DNA from: Salinibaculum sp. SYNS191
GTDB lineage: Archaea; Halobacteriota; Halobacteria; Halobacteriales; Haloarculaceae
Assembly (NCBI RefSeq): GCF_037338445.1
Contig: NZ_CP147838.1
Location: 806,001 to 870,000 of the forward strand
Reading direction: 5' to 3'
DNA: 64,000 nt
Shown: piece by piece, positions 27,739 to 36,483 of the stretch
How positions within the stretch are numbered: the first letter of the stretch is position 1
Layout of the letters: every line of letters starts with the position of its first letter
Made by a program: the position numbers and the translations under genes
The notes under the pieces: model-generated
Seen by the model: only the letters and a program-made list of their open reading frames with translations
Told to the model about the DNA's origin: nothing
Database searches by the model: none

Positions 27739-28395
27739 ATGCCCCAGGCGAAGTTGCGGCTCACGATTCCCGAGGAGGTATGGCTCGGGCGGCTCACGCG
27801 GGACCACCCCGAAGAGACGGTTCGGATTCTCGCCGCGCTGTCGGACGCCGACGCAGGGGTCGGGCTGGCGGAACTGACCGGCGAGGACCCCGATGGACTG
27901 CTCCAGGAGATGCGCGACGTTGCGGAGGTGACCTCGCTGGAAGTGCTGAAACGCGCGGACGGCGAAGCGCTGGTGCAGTTCGAGACGACGATGCCGCTGC
28001 TGTTGCTGCCGGCCCGGGACTCCGGCGTGCCGCTGGAGATGCCCTTCGAGATTCGGGACGGGACGGCGGTGCTGGAGGTCACGGCACCGACAGACCGGCT
28101 CTCGGAACTGGGGTCGCAACTGGAGGCCTTTGGCATCTCCTACTCCGTCGACTACGTGCAGGAGCGCCTCGGCGACGAGCAACTACTGACCGAGCGCCAG
28201 CGACGACTCGTCCTCGCCGCGGTCGAACAGGGGTACTACGACACACCGCGGCGGGTAACACTGACGGGGCTGGCCGAGACGCTCGACATCGCGAAGTCGA
28301 CCGCCAGCGAGACGCTACACCGCGCGGAGGGGAAGATAATCAAGCAGTTCGCCGCGGAACTGTCCGAGCCGTCGCGTGACGGGGACGAGGGCTGA
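27739..28395 (+). CDS. HTH_10 (bacterio-opsin activator-type) transcription regulator
   Basis: 218 residues. The C-terminal 60 residues have the HTH_10 signature: RQRRLVLAAVEQGYYDTPRRV then LAETLDIAKSTASETLHRAE, as in Bat and other haloarchaeal regulators. The N-terminal part is a beta-rich sensor with no cofactor motif visible. ATG at 27739 lies 5 bp beyond the CCCGAATATATTCGGG palindrome. It probably controls itself and the divergent gene. Confidence 0.85.
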   Translation: MPQAKLRLTIPEEVWLGRLTRDHPEETVRILAALSDADAGVGLAELTGEDPDGLLQEMRDVAEVTSLEVLKRADGEALVQFETTMPLLLLPARDSGVPLEMPFEIRDGTAVLEVTAPTDRLSELGSQLEAFGISYSVDYVQERLGDEQLLTERQRRLVLAAVEQGYYDTPRRVTLTGLAETLDIAKSTASETLHRAEGKIIKQFAAELSEPSRDGDEG

Positions 28396-28399
28396 GTCC

Positions 28400-29575
28400 T
28401 CAGAAGGTGAAGATGGGGAGAAAGCGGAACGTCAGATAGGCGCTGACGGTCGCAATCATCGGGACGAGGTTCTGCATCAGGACGACGCGCGCGGTGGTCG
28501 AGGGGTTGAACAGTTCCGTCGCCTCCGGGATGTCCTCGGGGTCCTCCTCGCCGATAGCGGGCAGTTCCTCGCCGGGTTCGTCGCCGGCCAGTGCGCCGAC
28601 GGAGACGGTGCCGCCCTCGCCCCGGACACCCTCGGCGACCGTGGTGGTTCGCGTCGCGCGGCCCCAGCCGAGACCCACGATGCTCATGGTCGCGATGATG
28701 ACGAAACTGGCGGGGATGCCGATGGCCGACAGGGCGATGACGATGGTCGCGCTGACGGTGGCGACGACGATGGCCGCGGTCAGGGGGAGCTGGGTGAGGT
28801 CGTTGCCCAGCGTGTCCAGCGTCCGGCGGGCGATGGTCAGCGCGCCGACGGCGACGGCGACGGAACCGAAGATGATGCCGATGTTCATTTCGAGGTCGCC
28901 ACTCCCGACCAGCGGCGCGATGGCGTTGGCGATGTTCGACGTGCCCGCGGAGAAGGCCATCAAACAGCCGATGACGACGACGACGCTGGTCCCGATGAGT
29001 TCCCGATAGCTGGTGTTGGGTCCGCGGCGGACACTGGGGACTGTCCCGGACCGGTCGATTGTGACGAGGGGACCCTGGCTCTGGACGAGCGCGACGCGGC
29101 GGTTGAGCTGGGAGTAGAAGTACCGGCCGATGACGCCGGACACCCAGAAGGCGATGATGGGCGCGACGATCCACCAGGTCGCGATGCGACCCATCACGCC
29201 CCAGGCGAGTTCGTTCGCGGCCAGCCCCAGGCCGGCGATGGCACCGACGGCGGTCATCGACGTGGACGCGGGAACGCCGACGTAGTTGCCGAGAAACAGC
29301 GCACCGCCGATGAAAAAGAGGACGGTGACGTTTGCCTCCAGCGAGAAGATGGTCGTGCTGGTGACGAGTTCCGTACCGAGCGTGTCGACGACCCGGCGGC
29401 CGATGGTCCAGGCGCCGACGAAGAAAAACAGCGACATCAGCGCCCCCGCAAGAACCTTCGACAGCACGCCCGACCCGACCGCCGGGCCGAAGGCCGGGCC
29501 CGTGTTCGCGCCCCCGATGTTGAATCCGACGAATGCGGCGATGAAAAGGCCGATGATAAGCAGAACTTCGGTCAC
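28400..29575 (-). CDS. pitA: PiT-family inorganic phosphate permease
   Basis: 391 residues with about ten helices in two repeats. The two PiT signatures are visible as GFNIGGANTGPAFGPAV near the N-terminus and SAGTSNIANAIAPLVG in the middle. It is a low-affinity phosphate (metal-phosphate) symporter. The GTG at 29575 is used because upstream frame lacks membrane character. The acidic central loop (about 280-320) is a haloarchaeal feature. It is convergent with the HTH_10 gene. Confidence 0.9.
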   Translation of the reverse strand: MTEVLLIIGLFIAAFVGFNIGGANTGPAFGPAVGSGVLSKVLAGALMSLFFFVGAWTIGRRVVDTLGTELVTSTTIFSLEANVTVLFFIGGALFLGNYVGVPASTSMTAVGAIAGLGLAANELAWGVMGRIATWWIVAPIIAFWVSGVIGRYFYSQLNRRVALVQSQGPLVTIDRSGTVPSVRRGPNTSYRELIGTSVVVVIGCLMAFSAGTSNIANAIAPLVGSGDLEMNIGIIFGSVAVAVGALTIARRTLDTLGNDLTQLPLTAAIVVATVSATIVIALSAIGIPASFVIIATMSIVGLGWGRATRTTTVAEGVRGEGGTVSVGALAGDEPGEELPAIGEEDPEDIPEATELFNPSTTARVVLMQNLVPMIATVSAYLTFRFLPIFTF

Positions 29576-29680
29576 GGTGGGGGCAACGAACTGGCTCTGC
29601 TTAAAACACCCTGTTCGGGAACGCCGACACCCGAGCGGACAGACGCCAACGTTTTGCCCGCGCCGGTCGTTCTTCCGGCC

Positions 29681-29926
29681 ATGCAGACGGACGACGTCGA
29701 GGCGCTCATCGAGGCGGGCGTCCCGGACGCGACGGCGGAGGTCACGACACCGCGCAACCCCGACGACGACGCACACTTCGCGGCTGTCATCGTCTCGCCC
29801 GTGTTCGAGGGGGAGTCACTGGTCGACCGACACCAGCGCGTCTACGACGCCCTCGACGGGCACATGACAAACGACATCCACGCCATCGAGATTACCGCCT
29901 ACACGCCCGAGGAGTACGAGGAGTAG
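29681..29926 (+). CDS. bolA: BolA-family protein
   Basis: 81 residues with the BolA pattern: VEALIEAGVPDATAEVTTP, then HFAAVIVSPVFEGESLVDRH and the conserved QRVYDAL helix. BolA proteins pair with monothiol glutaredoxins to hold or traffic 2Fe-2S clusters. Exactly such a glutaredoxin starts 47 bp downstream on the same strand. Confidence 0.88.
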   Translation: MQTDDVEALIEAGVPDATAEVTTPRNPDDDAHFAAVIVSPVFEGESLVDRHQRVYDALDGHMTNDIHAIEITAYTPEEYEE

Positions 29927-29943
29927 CGACGGGAGGCACAACC

Positions 29944-29950
29944 CATATAC
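29944..29950 (+). promoter_or_regulatory. TATA box for glutaredoxin gene
   Basis: CATATAC lies 24-30 nt upstream of the ATG at 29974, the leaderless spacing. The glutaredoxin can therefore be made independently of bolA. Confidence 0.55.
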
Positions 29951-29973
29951 TCGTACCGACGCTAACAGGTCCC

Positions 29974-30315
29974 ATGGCATTCGAATCCGAATCCGAGTAC
30001 TCCCAGGAGGAACTCAACGAGCGCGTCGACGACCTGCTGGCGGACAACGAGGTGGTCCTGTTCATGAAGGGCAACGAGTTGATGCCACAGTGTGGCTACT
30101 CGCGGAAGGCGCTGGCGCTCATCCAGCAACACCGCGAGGACGTGGAGACAGTAGACGTGCTCCAGGCGCTGGACAAGTACCGCGTGGCTCTGGAGCGCCA
30201 CAGCAACCGCGAGACGATTCCCCAGACGTTCGTCGACGGTGAGTTCGTCGGCGGGAGCGACATCCTCGAACAGCTACACGAGCGGGGCGAACTCGGCCAG
30301 ACGCTCGACGCCTGA
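29974..30315 (+). CDS. Monothiol glutaredoxin (Grx4/GrxD type)
   Basis: 113 residues. The CGYS active site (MPQCGYSRKAL) and IPQTFVDGEFVGGSDIL match the CGFS-type monothiol glutaredoxins, which carry 2Fe-2S clusters. Together with the BolA gene upstream it forms a conserved functional pair. ATG fits the TATA at 29944. Confidence 0.9.
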   Translation: MAFESESEYSQEELNERVDDLLADNEVVLFMKGNELMPQCGYSRKALALIQQHREDVETVDVLQALDKYRVALERHSNRETIPQTFVDGEFVGGSDILEQLHERGELGQTLDA

Positions 30316-30316
30316 G

Positions 30317-30592
30317 TCAGTCGTACCGGCGCTCGGCGATACGCCCCACGACGACGCCCGCTGCCACCATGAGACCGGCCAGGACCGAGTAAAACCCCGC
30401 CTGCAGGTAGGCACCGTTTTGCACCGAGACCCACGCGACCGGCAGGACCAGCGCCGCGGCCATGAAGTGCAGGCCGGTGATGAGACCGGGGACCGAGAGC
30501 GGCCCCGGGAGCTCGAAGCCGCCGGTCGAGCCGACCGGGTCGAGTTCCGGGTCGAGATACTCCTCGATGTCGTCGTCTTCGTCGTCGCTCAC
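30317..30592 (-). CDS. Hypothetical two-helix membrane protein
   Basis: 91 residues: an acidic N-terminus (DDEDDDIEEYLDPELD) followed by two hydrophobic helices. Convergent with the glutaredoxin gene, with a 1-bp gap between stops. No family recognised beyond haloarchaeal conserved hypothetical. Confidence 0.6.
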   Translation of the reverse strand: MSDDEDDDIEEYLDPELDPVGSTGGFELPGPLSVPGLITGLHFMAAALVLPVAWVSVQNGAYLQAGFYSVLAGLMVAAGVVVGRIAERRYD

Positions 30593-30641
30593 GCCACGCC
30601 CTACGACCGACTCCTACAAACAAGCGACGAAGACCGTGCCG

Positions 30642-30836
30642 TCACTCGCCGGACTCGCCGGACTCGCCGGACTCACCGGACGACGTCTCCTCCCAGGACG
30701 ACGCCCCGAAGAAAGACTGCAACGCCATCAGGACCCCGACGTAGGAGCCGAAGGCGACGACGAGGGTCGGGACGACCAGCAAGATGACCAGTTCGCCGAT
30801 ACCGCTGCCACCGATAATCTGCAGTGGGAGGGACAT
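30642..30836 (-). CDS. Small membrane protein with GES repeat tail
   Basis: 64 residues: one helix (ELVILLVVPTLVVAFGSYVG) and an acidic tail ending SGESGESGESGE. The tail is encoded by a short 9-bp tandem repeat (30645-30680), a candidate slippage site that could vary between strains. No function assigned. Confidence 0.55.
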   Translation of the reverse strand: MSLPLQIIGGSGIGELVILLVVPTLVVAFGSYVGVLMALQSFFGASSWEETSSGESGESGESGE

Positions 30837-30906
30837 GTGGTGACCAGCGCCCGAGAACGTGTTAAGCGTCCCGCATCGACCGCGGTGCGAGTGCGGTGAG
30901 TGCGCG

Positions 30907-31377
30907 TCAGGCGACCAGAACCGGAGCCGCGACGAGGACAGTCAGCGCGGCGACGTAGACCGTCGCCGAAACCGCCCAGTCGCGACGGACGCGGGCGACG
31001 CGGTCCGCCGGCACGCGGCCGTAGACGGGCACCACCAGATACGAGAAGAAGGCGACGGTGACCGGCAACTGGAGGATGGCGGCCGCGACGAACGACGGAA
31101 TCGGGGACAGTCCGAGCAGCGACTCCGCGGCCAGCGCGAGCGTGACGAACACGAGGCCGCTGGCGGTCCCGGCGAGGTAGTGGACGGCCGTCGCCAGCCG
31201 TCCCGAGGCACCCGAGAGCGATTCGTCCGAGAGCACGCCGGCCGCGACGAAGGGGGGCGTCGTCCCCTCGGGGAGGCGACGCATCGCCAGGTCCATGACC
31301 AGCGTCGCGAGCAACCCGGCAGCACCGCCCAGCAGCAGTCGCCCGGAGAGTGAGAGCCCCGTCTGGAGTGCAGGCAT
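30907..31377 (-). CDS. Multi-pass membrane protein, unknown
   Basis: 156 residues with about four helices; the first helix starts shortly after MPALQTGLSLSGR. ATG at 31377 replaces a longer frame that lacks protein-like composition. Nothing in its sequence resembles a known transporter or enzyme. Confidence 0.65.
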   Translation of the reverse strand: MPALQTGLSLSGRLLLGGAAGLLATLVMDLAMRRLPEGTTPPFVAAGVLSDESLSGASGRLATAVHYLAGTASGLVFVTLALAAESLLGLSPIPSFVAAAILQLPVTVAFFSYLVVPVYGRVPADRVARVRRDWAVSATVYVAALTVLVAAPVLVA

Positions 31378-32037
31378 CGGTATAGACTCCGAACGGACCG
31401 GAGACTCTAATAGGGGCCGATATCCGTCGGCCCGCCCCGGGGCGACTGTCAGCGACGAACATATATGACTGGCACTCCACCTATCGACTGGTCTCTGACA
31501 TCGGCCCACGGCAGTCCGGTGTGAGACCACGGCAGCGAGCGTGCCTGTGAACTTGTCACTTTGGCTCTTGGAACTCGCTCGCTGCTGACTTCCACCGTCC
31601 TCAGCCGACGGCTCGCCCGGGAAGACGAGCGGACCGTCGACAAAGGAGTGTCAACCGGCGCGAAACCCGGTCGCGGAGAGCACGGAGAGGACGGCGATGT
31701 AGCATGTATTTACAAGCACCATCGTTTTCCGATGCACCGTCGACAGTTGGCTCTGGGTGCCCGTCCACGCACTCGCACACTGTGGGGGCACTCACGTAAC
31801 CGGGCGTCTCGTCTCTCCGGCCACCCCGCTGACTGGCTCCTGGCCCCGGGCCACCTCCTCGCGTCGTCTGTCGACCCGGAGTGTCCGGTCCCGGGAGTGT
31901 GGTGCGTTCCGGGCCGTTTCCAGAAGGGGGCGACGCCACATGGGCCGACCGCTCTGGTACACATCCGGGACGAATGCGGTCGTATCGCTACGCAACGCGG
32001 AACTATGGTTATGTGTGGTTGGTTCATCCTCCCTCAC
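31378..32037. other. 660-bp intergenic region without a convincing gene
   Basis: No frame here has normal haloarchaeal acidic composition. It contains CATATATG near 31469 (a TATA for either strand) and several short inverted repeats. The upstream control region of the regulator at 32038 probably lies at its right end. A degraded gene or a non-coding RNA cannot be excluded. Confidence 0.4.
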
Positions 32038-32817
32038 ATGACCGGGGATGACAACGGGTCCGGAACCAGACGGCGGACAGACCTCCCGAGCAGCACCATT
32101 TTCGAGGTGCTGGCCGACCGGAGACGGCGGACCGTCCTCTTTCACCTTCGCCAGCACAGGGCCGCCACGGTGGACGAACTCGTCGACGTCCTCGACGAGG
32201 TAGTCGAACTCGACACAGACTCCTCCGAGCGCATCGCTGCCTCGCTCGTTCACACCCACATTCCCAAACTTGCGGCCGGTGGGCTCGTCACGTACGACCC
32301 CGACGAGGGGGTCGTCGAGTCGGTCCGTATCCACGACGAAATCGGCGAGTGGCTGGACCTCGCAGTCCGGCGGGACATCCGCGTCGGGAGCGCCGCGGCG
32401 ACCGCTGCCGGCGGGGACGACCAGGGAACGATCGACGTCTTGCTCACCGACGACGAACCGGGGCTGGCCGAGATGATAGCGGCCTTTATCGAACGGGAGA
32501 ACGCCGATATGACGGTGACGACAGCGGCGAGCGCCCTCGAAGCCGTGAGCACACTCAAGGAGGGCTCGTTCGACTGCATCGTGAGCGACTACCAGATGCC
32601 CGCAATCAGCGGGCTCGACCTCTTGAAAGCGGTCCGCGCCGAAGATGGGTCGATTCCGTTCATCGTTTTCACCGCGAAGGGGAGCGAAGCACTCGCCAGC
32701 GAGGCTATCACGACTGGCGTCACCGACTACGTCCAGAAGGGGACAGACCCGGACGAGTACGACAGACTGGTCGCGCGCATCCGTCGGGCCGTCGACCAGC
32801 AGCGCAACCGCCGATAA
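32038..32817 (+). CDS. Winged-helix plus response-regulator receiver protein
   Basis: 259 residues. The N-terminus (SSTIFEVLADRRRRTVLFHL) is the DUF7344-like winged helix common in haloarchaeal regulators; the C-terminal ~120 residues are a REC domain with DDE (about 140), phospho-acceptor D in VSDYQMP and Lys in FTAKGS. So phosphorylation probably controls DNA binding. ATG 32038 gives this order; longer frames to 31561 are not coding-like. The hybrid kinase follows 15 bp later, so the two form a signalling pair. Confidence 0.8.
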   Translation: MTGDDNGSGTRRRTDLPSSTIFEVLADRRRRTVLFHLRQHRAATVDELVDVLDEVVELDTDSSERIAASLVHTHIPKLAAGGLVTYDPDEGVVESVRIHDEIGEWLDLAVRRDIRVGSAAATAAGGDDQGTIDVLLTDDEPGLAEMIAAFIERENADMTVTTAASALEAVSTLKEGSFDCIVSDYQMPAISGLDLLKAVRAEDGSIPFIVFTAKGSEALASEAITTGVTDYVQKGTDPDEYDRLVARIRRAVDQQRNRR

Positions 32818-32832
32818 CGCTTGTCCGGGGAC

Positions 32833-34641
32833 ATGAGCGACGGGAGTATCCGCCCCGGCGGCGAGACGGAAGGCCAGACGCGTCAGCCGTGGCGCGTGCT
32901 CTGTGTCGACGACGAACCCGACGTGGTCGAGGTGACCGCGGCGTTCCTCGGCCGCGAGAGCGAGCGACTCGCGCCCCTTACTGCGACGAGTCCGACCCAG
33001 GCGCTCGACATGCTGGCGACGGACGGTATCGACTGCGTCGTGAGCGACTACCAGATGCCCGAGATGAACGGACTGGCGTTTCTCAACCGTGTCCGATCGG
33101 AGTACGACGACCTCCCTTTCATCCTGTTCACGGGACAGGGAAGCGAGGAGATCGCGAGCGATGCCATCTCGGAAGGCGTGACAGAGTACCTCCAGAAGAC
33201 GTCCGAACCCGACCAGTACAGGGTGCTGGCGAACTCCGTCGAGAACGCAATCGGGAGTTTCCGGGCCGAGCGCCGCGTCGCCGCGTTGCTGCACTCGGCA
33301 CCGTACGGCCTCGTTATCGTCGACGCCGACGGACGCGTCCAGCAGATAAACGACCGTCTCGAAGCGCTGTTCGGCTACAGTCGCGGCGACCTCCTCGGTG
33401 AGCCGATCGACGTGCTCGTGCCGGCCCGCTGTCGCGACGGACACCCGCTGTGCGCTCGCTGGGACGCCGCGACTGAAACCGGCCGAGCGGTGGAGGGCGC
33501 CAGCGACTTCTGGGGTCGCCGGAAGGACGGCTCCGAGTTCCCCATCGAGGTCGCGCTCGCCCCGAGCGCGCCGGACAACCCCTCCGAGATCGTCGCCTCT
33601 ATCAGGGACGTCTCCGTCTTCAAGTCCCGCGCACAGGAGACCGAGTTCGCGGAGACGCTGTTCGAGAACACCCAGGACGCACTCTTCGTGGTCGCGGTCG
33701 ACGAAGCGACCGACGAGTACCGACTGGAACGGATCAATCCGGCCTACGAGGCGCATACGGGACTCTCGAACGACCAGCTCCGTGGGCGCACGCTCCACGA
33801 CGTCTTCGGCGACGAGGAGGGTACCGGCATCCTCAGCAGGTATCGCGAGTGCGTTCGCAAGCGCGAACCGCTCGAATACGAGGAGCGGGTGTCGGTTCCG
33901 GCAGGTGCCTTCTACTGGGAGACCCGGATTGCACCCGTCATCGTCGACGGGACCGTCCAGCAACTCGTCGGCGCGACGCGCAACATCACCGAGCGAAAAG
34001 AGCGCGAGCGCGAACTGACCCGCCAGAACGAACGACTCGAGGAGTTCGCCGCGGTCGTGGGCCACGATTTGCGGAATCCGCTGACGGTCGCACGAGGCTC
34101 GCTCGAACTCGCCCGCCGGAGCGGCCGCGGCGAGGACTTCGACCGCGCCGCGGCGGCCATCGAGCGGATGGACACGCTCATCGACGACCTGCTGACGCTG
34201 GCGCGGCAGGGCCGTGTCGTCGCGGAGACCGAACCGGTGAGACTGGCACCGTTGGTCGCAACCGTCTGGGAAACGCTCGACAGCGAGACGGCGACACTCG
34301 AGACCACGCTCGAAGACGACATCGTCGACGCAGACAGGGCACGGCTGCAACAACTGCTGGAGAACGTCCTCTCCAACGCGGTGCGACACGGCGGAGACGC
34401 TGTGACAGTCCGGGTCGGCCCTCTCGGGGACGACGCCGGGTTTTTTGTCGCAGATGATGGTGACGGAATTCCGGCCAGCGAACGGGAGGACGTCTTCCAC
34501 CGGGGCTATTCGACCAGCAGCGCCGGAACCGGCTTCGGCCTGGCAATCGTCGAGGACATCGCTGACGCACACGGCTGGACCGTCGCAGCGACCGAGAGCG
34601 CCGACGGTGGCGCGCGATTCGAGGTGACCACACGGCCCTGA
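32833..34641 (+). CDS. Hybrid histidine kinase: REC-PAS-PAS-HisKA-HATPase
   Basis: About 602 residues, soluble. An N-terminal REC domain (CVDDEPD; D in VSDYQMP) is followed by two PAS domains (LLHSAPYGLVIVDADGRVQQ and ETLFENTQDALFVVAV), an H-box with the phospho-His (VVGHDLRNPLTVARGS) and an ATPase domain (N-box LSNAVRHGG, G1 DDGDGIP, G2 GTGFGLAI). No transmembrane segments, so it senses something inside the cell. It lies directly downstream of the winged-helix/REC gene, likely its partner. ATG 32833 is preferred to the TTG at 32821. Confidence 0.87.
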   Translation: MSDGSIRPGGETEGQTRQPWRVLCVDDEPDVVEVTAAFLGRESERLAPLTATSPTQALDMLATDGIDCVVSDYQMPEMNGLAFLNRVRSEYDDLPFILFTGQGSEEIASDAISEGVTEYLQKTSEPDQYRVLANSVENAIGSFRAERRVAALLHSAPYGLVIVDADGRVQQINDRLEALFGYSRGDLLGEPIDVLVPARCRDGHPLCARWDAATETGRAVEGASDFWGRRKDGSEFPIEVALAPSAPDNPSEIVASIRDVSVFKSRAQETEFAETLFENTQDALFVVAVDEATDEYRLERINPAYEAHTGLSNDQLRGRTLHDVFGDEEGTGILSRYRECVRKREPLEYEERVSVPAGAFYWETRIAPVIVDGTVQQLVGATRNITERKERERELTRQNERLEEFAAVVGHDLRNPLTVARGSLELARRSGRGEDFDRAAAAIERMDTLIDDLLTLARQGRVVAETEPVRLAPLVATVWETLDSETATLETTLEDDIVDADRARLQQLLENVLSNAVRHGGDAVTVRVGPLGDDAGFFVADDGDGIPASEREDVFHRGYSTSSAGTGFGLAIVEDIADAHGWTVAATESADGGARFEVTTRP

Positions 34642-34830
34642 CGGAGCCTGTGGCCCGCCCGAGAGACACCGTCAGCAGCGACCGCTCGGTGACGGACCGG
34701 GCGACAGCGTCGATAGCCGACTCGCCGTCCCTGCTCTCGGCTTGCTGCCCGCTCCTTTCGGTGTACGTATAGAGTCCCTAGACAGTTAGCCGCACATACT
34801 ATATACTTCGTTGACAGATATACACTCGGG

Positions 34831-34962
34831 ATGAGGGAAGTGTACTGTCCGAAGTGCGGGGCGAGCGAGCCGAGTGAGCACCCAGACGGAGAGGGGAGTG
34901 AGACCTTCGAATGCGGGAGTTGCGGTGCAGTCTGGAGACTCAGCACCCCCGAGACCGCATAG
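34831..34962 (+). CDS. Zinc-ribbon microprotein
   Basis: 43 residues, translated by hand: the start MREVYCPKCGASEPSEHPDG and the end ECGSCGAVWRLSTPETA. Two CxxC pairs (CPKC and CGSC) form a zinc ribbon as in the CPxCG-type haloarchaeal small proteins. A TATATACTT box at about 34800 lies 31 nt upstream of the ATG. These proteins are known for stress and biofilm phenotypes in related species. It sits just left of the integrated element. Confidence 0.72.
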   Translation: MREVYCPKCGASEPSEHPDGEGSETFECGSCGAVWRLSTPETA

Positions 34963-35442
34963 ACGGTCGTTCCAGCGGCTCTGGCGGCGACTTCTGCCAG
35001 GCGGAGCGGCATCACTATCCGACCCATGGCCTCCGGCGCGACAGTCGGCCAATCGCTCAGCGGCCATCACCAGATTTATTATGTGTTTCTTCGCAGTCAC
35101 TACGTGCGGTGGGTGAGCCCCCTCACACCCCCTCTCAAGCACGGTCCAGCAACCACAGACGCAATCTCCCCCACCGTATTTTACTCGACGCCGGACGGTC
35201 CGACATAGCAGCATCGTTCGAATTGCGACGGCGACGGGCGACCGAATCGGCTGCGACAGCGGTCGCCGACAAGTGAACCGGAAGGGCAGCGGCGCTACGG
35301 GTCGGTGCCATGGCTCAGAACTGCAATCCGAGAAGTGACTTCCGGTAGTAATTTCCTGAAGGATTTAAGTTGGGATGGGTTCGGGCAGATTTCGGCTACG
35401 AACCTATCGCCGTCCCCTGGTTTTGGACCGATACCACTGTCG
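34963..35442. other. 480-bp intergenic region left of the integrase
   Basis: No convincing gene. It is the natural place for the left attachment site of the element. I looked for a tRNA gene or a partial T-arm and saw none. AT-rich TTTATTATG near 35077 could be a promoter remnant. Confidence 0.35.
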
Positions 35443-36483
35443 TTACTCGTGCGTTCTGGTGTCATCGTCAAGTGAAAGTGCGTCGAGGTGGCCGCGGCGG
35501 CGCACTTCGAGTTCGCGCCGCGGATCTTCCTTGTCGTAGTGTTCTTCGATGGTATCTGGGCTGGAGTTGACCCGATCTGCAATGACCTCAATCGGGACGC
35601 CACGGGAGAGCTGCCATGTAATCGAGCCTGTCCGCACCTGGTGGGGCGACCGACTTGACGGACATCCGCTTGCCGTGACGTACGACAGATACTCACAGGA
35701 GGCCGGGTCGTTCTCGTGCGGGCAGGGGCCGTGCTTGCAGGGGACCGTCGCCAAGTAGCACCAATCGCGGATAGTACTAGCCGCCGGTCGCCCTGCCTCG
35801 CTGGGGATGAGCGGCGAGCGGCCGTACCTGTCGGAGATGTCCATCCGCTCGCGATCCAGGAACTCGGCAAGGACGGCCGTCGGCTCGTCGAGCAACCCGA
35901 CGTAGCGCTCGCCACGACGACCCTTCTTGAGCTCGGTGCCGGTCTCCGGCCGGTGCTCGAATCGGAGCCACTGTTCGTCGGCGTTGAAATCTCGCACATC
36001 GAGACTCCGTAGCGCCCCCGACCGACAGCCGACGGTCCAGAAGATTTCCAGGAGAGCGTGTGGGCGACTCGCGCGCTGGGGACTATCGCGATACCACGAG
36101 AGTAACGCCTCGCCACGCTCTGGCGGCAGCATCGTGTCGTCACTGCGGTCTGCTGGATCGACATCGGGTATCTCAACAGCCGTCGGGACAGCCTCGTCGA
36201 CGACTCCAATCGAGACACAGTACTCCAGCCACTGCCGGAGCGTCCCGAGTTCCTTGTTAAGCGTGAGAGGTTTGGCGTTCTGATGGCGATGCAGCTGATA
36301 CTCGTCAATGTCCCATCCGTCGATGTCACGAATGGAGTCGAACCCTTCTCGCTCGCAGTACTCGACGAACAGTTTGAGGCGGTACCACAGCGTCGACAGC
36401 GTGGAGTCGCGAACGTCTGGTCGTCGACGATCAAGCCAGCGCTCCGCTGCCTCGCGTGGGGAGAGATCGCGGCCATCACTCAT
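35443..36483 (-). CDS. Tyrosine recombinase/integrase
   Basis: 346 residues, XerC/D-like integrase. The N-terminal core-binding domain is about 1-110. Catalytic residues are R154 (GCRSGAL), H281 and R284 (HQVR), and the nucleophile Y316 (EEHYDK). An insert with C242, C249, H251, C254, H256 and C263 between R154 and H281 looks like a zinc-binding loop, typical of haloarchaeal integrases. It is the leftmost gene of the element and overlaps the J-domain gene by 4 bp. Confidence 0.9.
   Translation of the reverse strand: MSDGRDLSPREAAERWLDRRRPDVRDSTLSTLWYRLKLFVEYCEREGFDSIRDIDGWDIDEYQLHRHQNAKPLTLNKELGTLRQWLEYCVSIGVVDEAVPTAVEIPDVDPADRSDDTMLPPERGEALLSWYRDSPQRASRPHALLEIFWTVGCRSGALRSLDVRDFNADEQWLRFEHRPETGTELKKGRRGERYVGLLDEPTAVLAEFLDRERMDISDRYGRSPLIPSEAGRPAASTIRDWCYLATVPCKHGPCPHENDPASCEYLSYVTASGCPSSRSPHQVRTGSITWQLSRGVPIEVIADRVNSSPDTIEEHYDKEDPRRELEVRRRGHLDALSLDDDTRTHE

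Noticed and set aside
31561..32037. N-terminal extension of the response regulator
   Set aside because: Residues before the ATG at 32038 lack acidic bias and domain similarity; the winged helix starts just after that ATG.
34963..35442. Left attachment site in a tRNA gene
   Set aside because: No tRNA cloverleaf on either strand, and no repeat of this sequence was seen near 63.2-63.7 kb.
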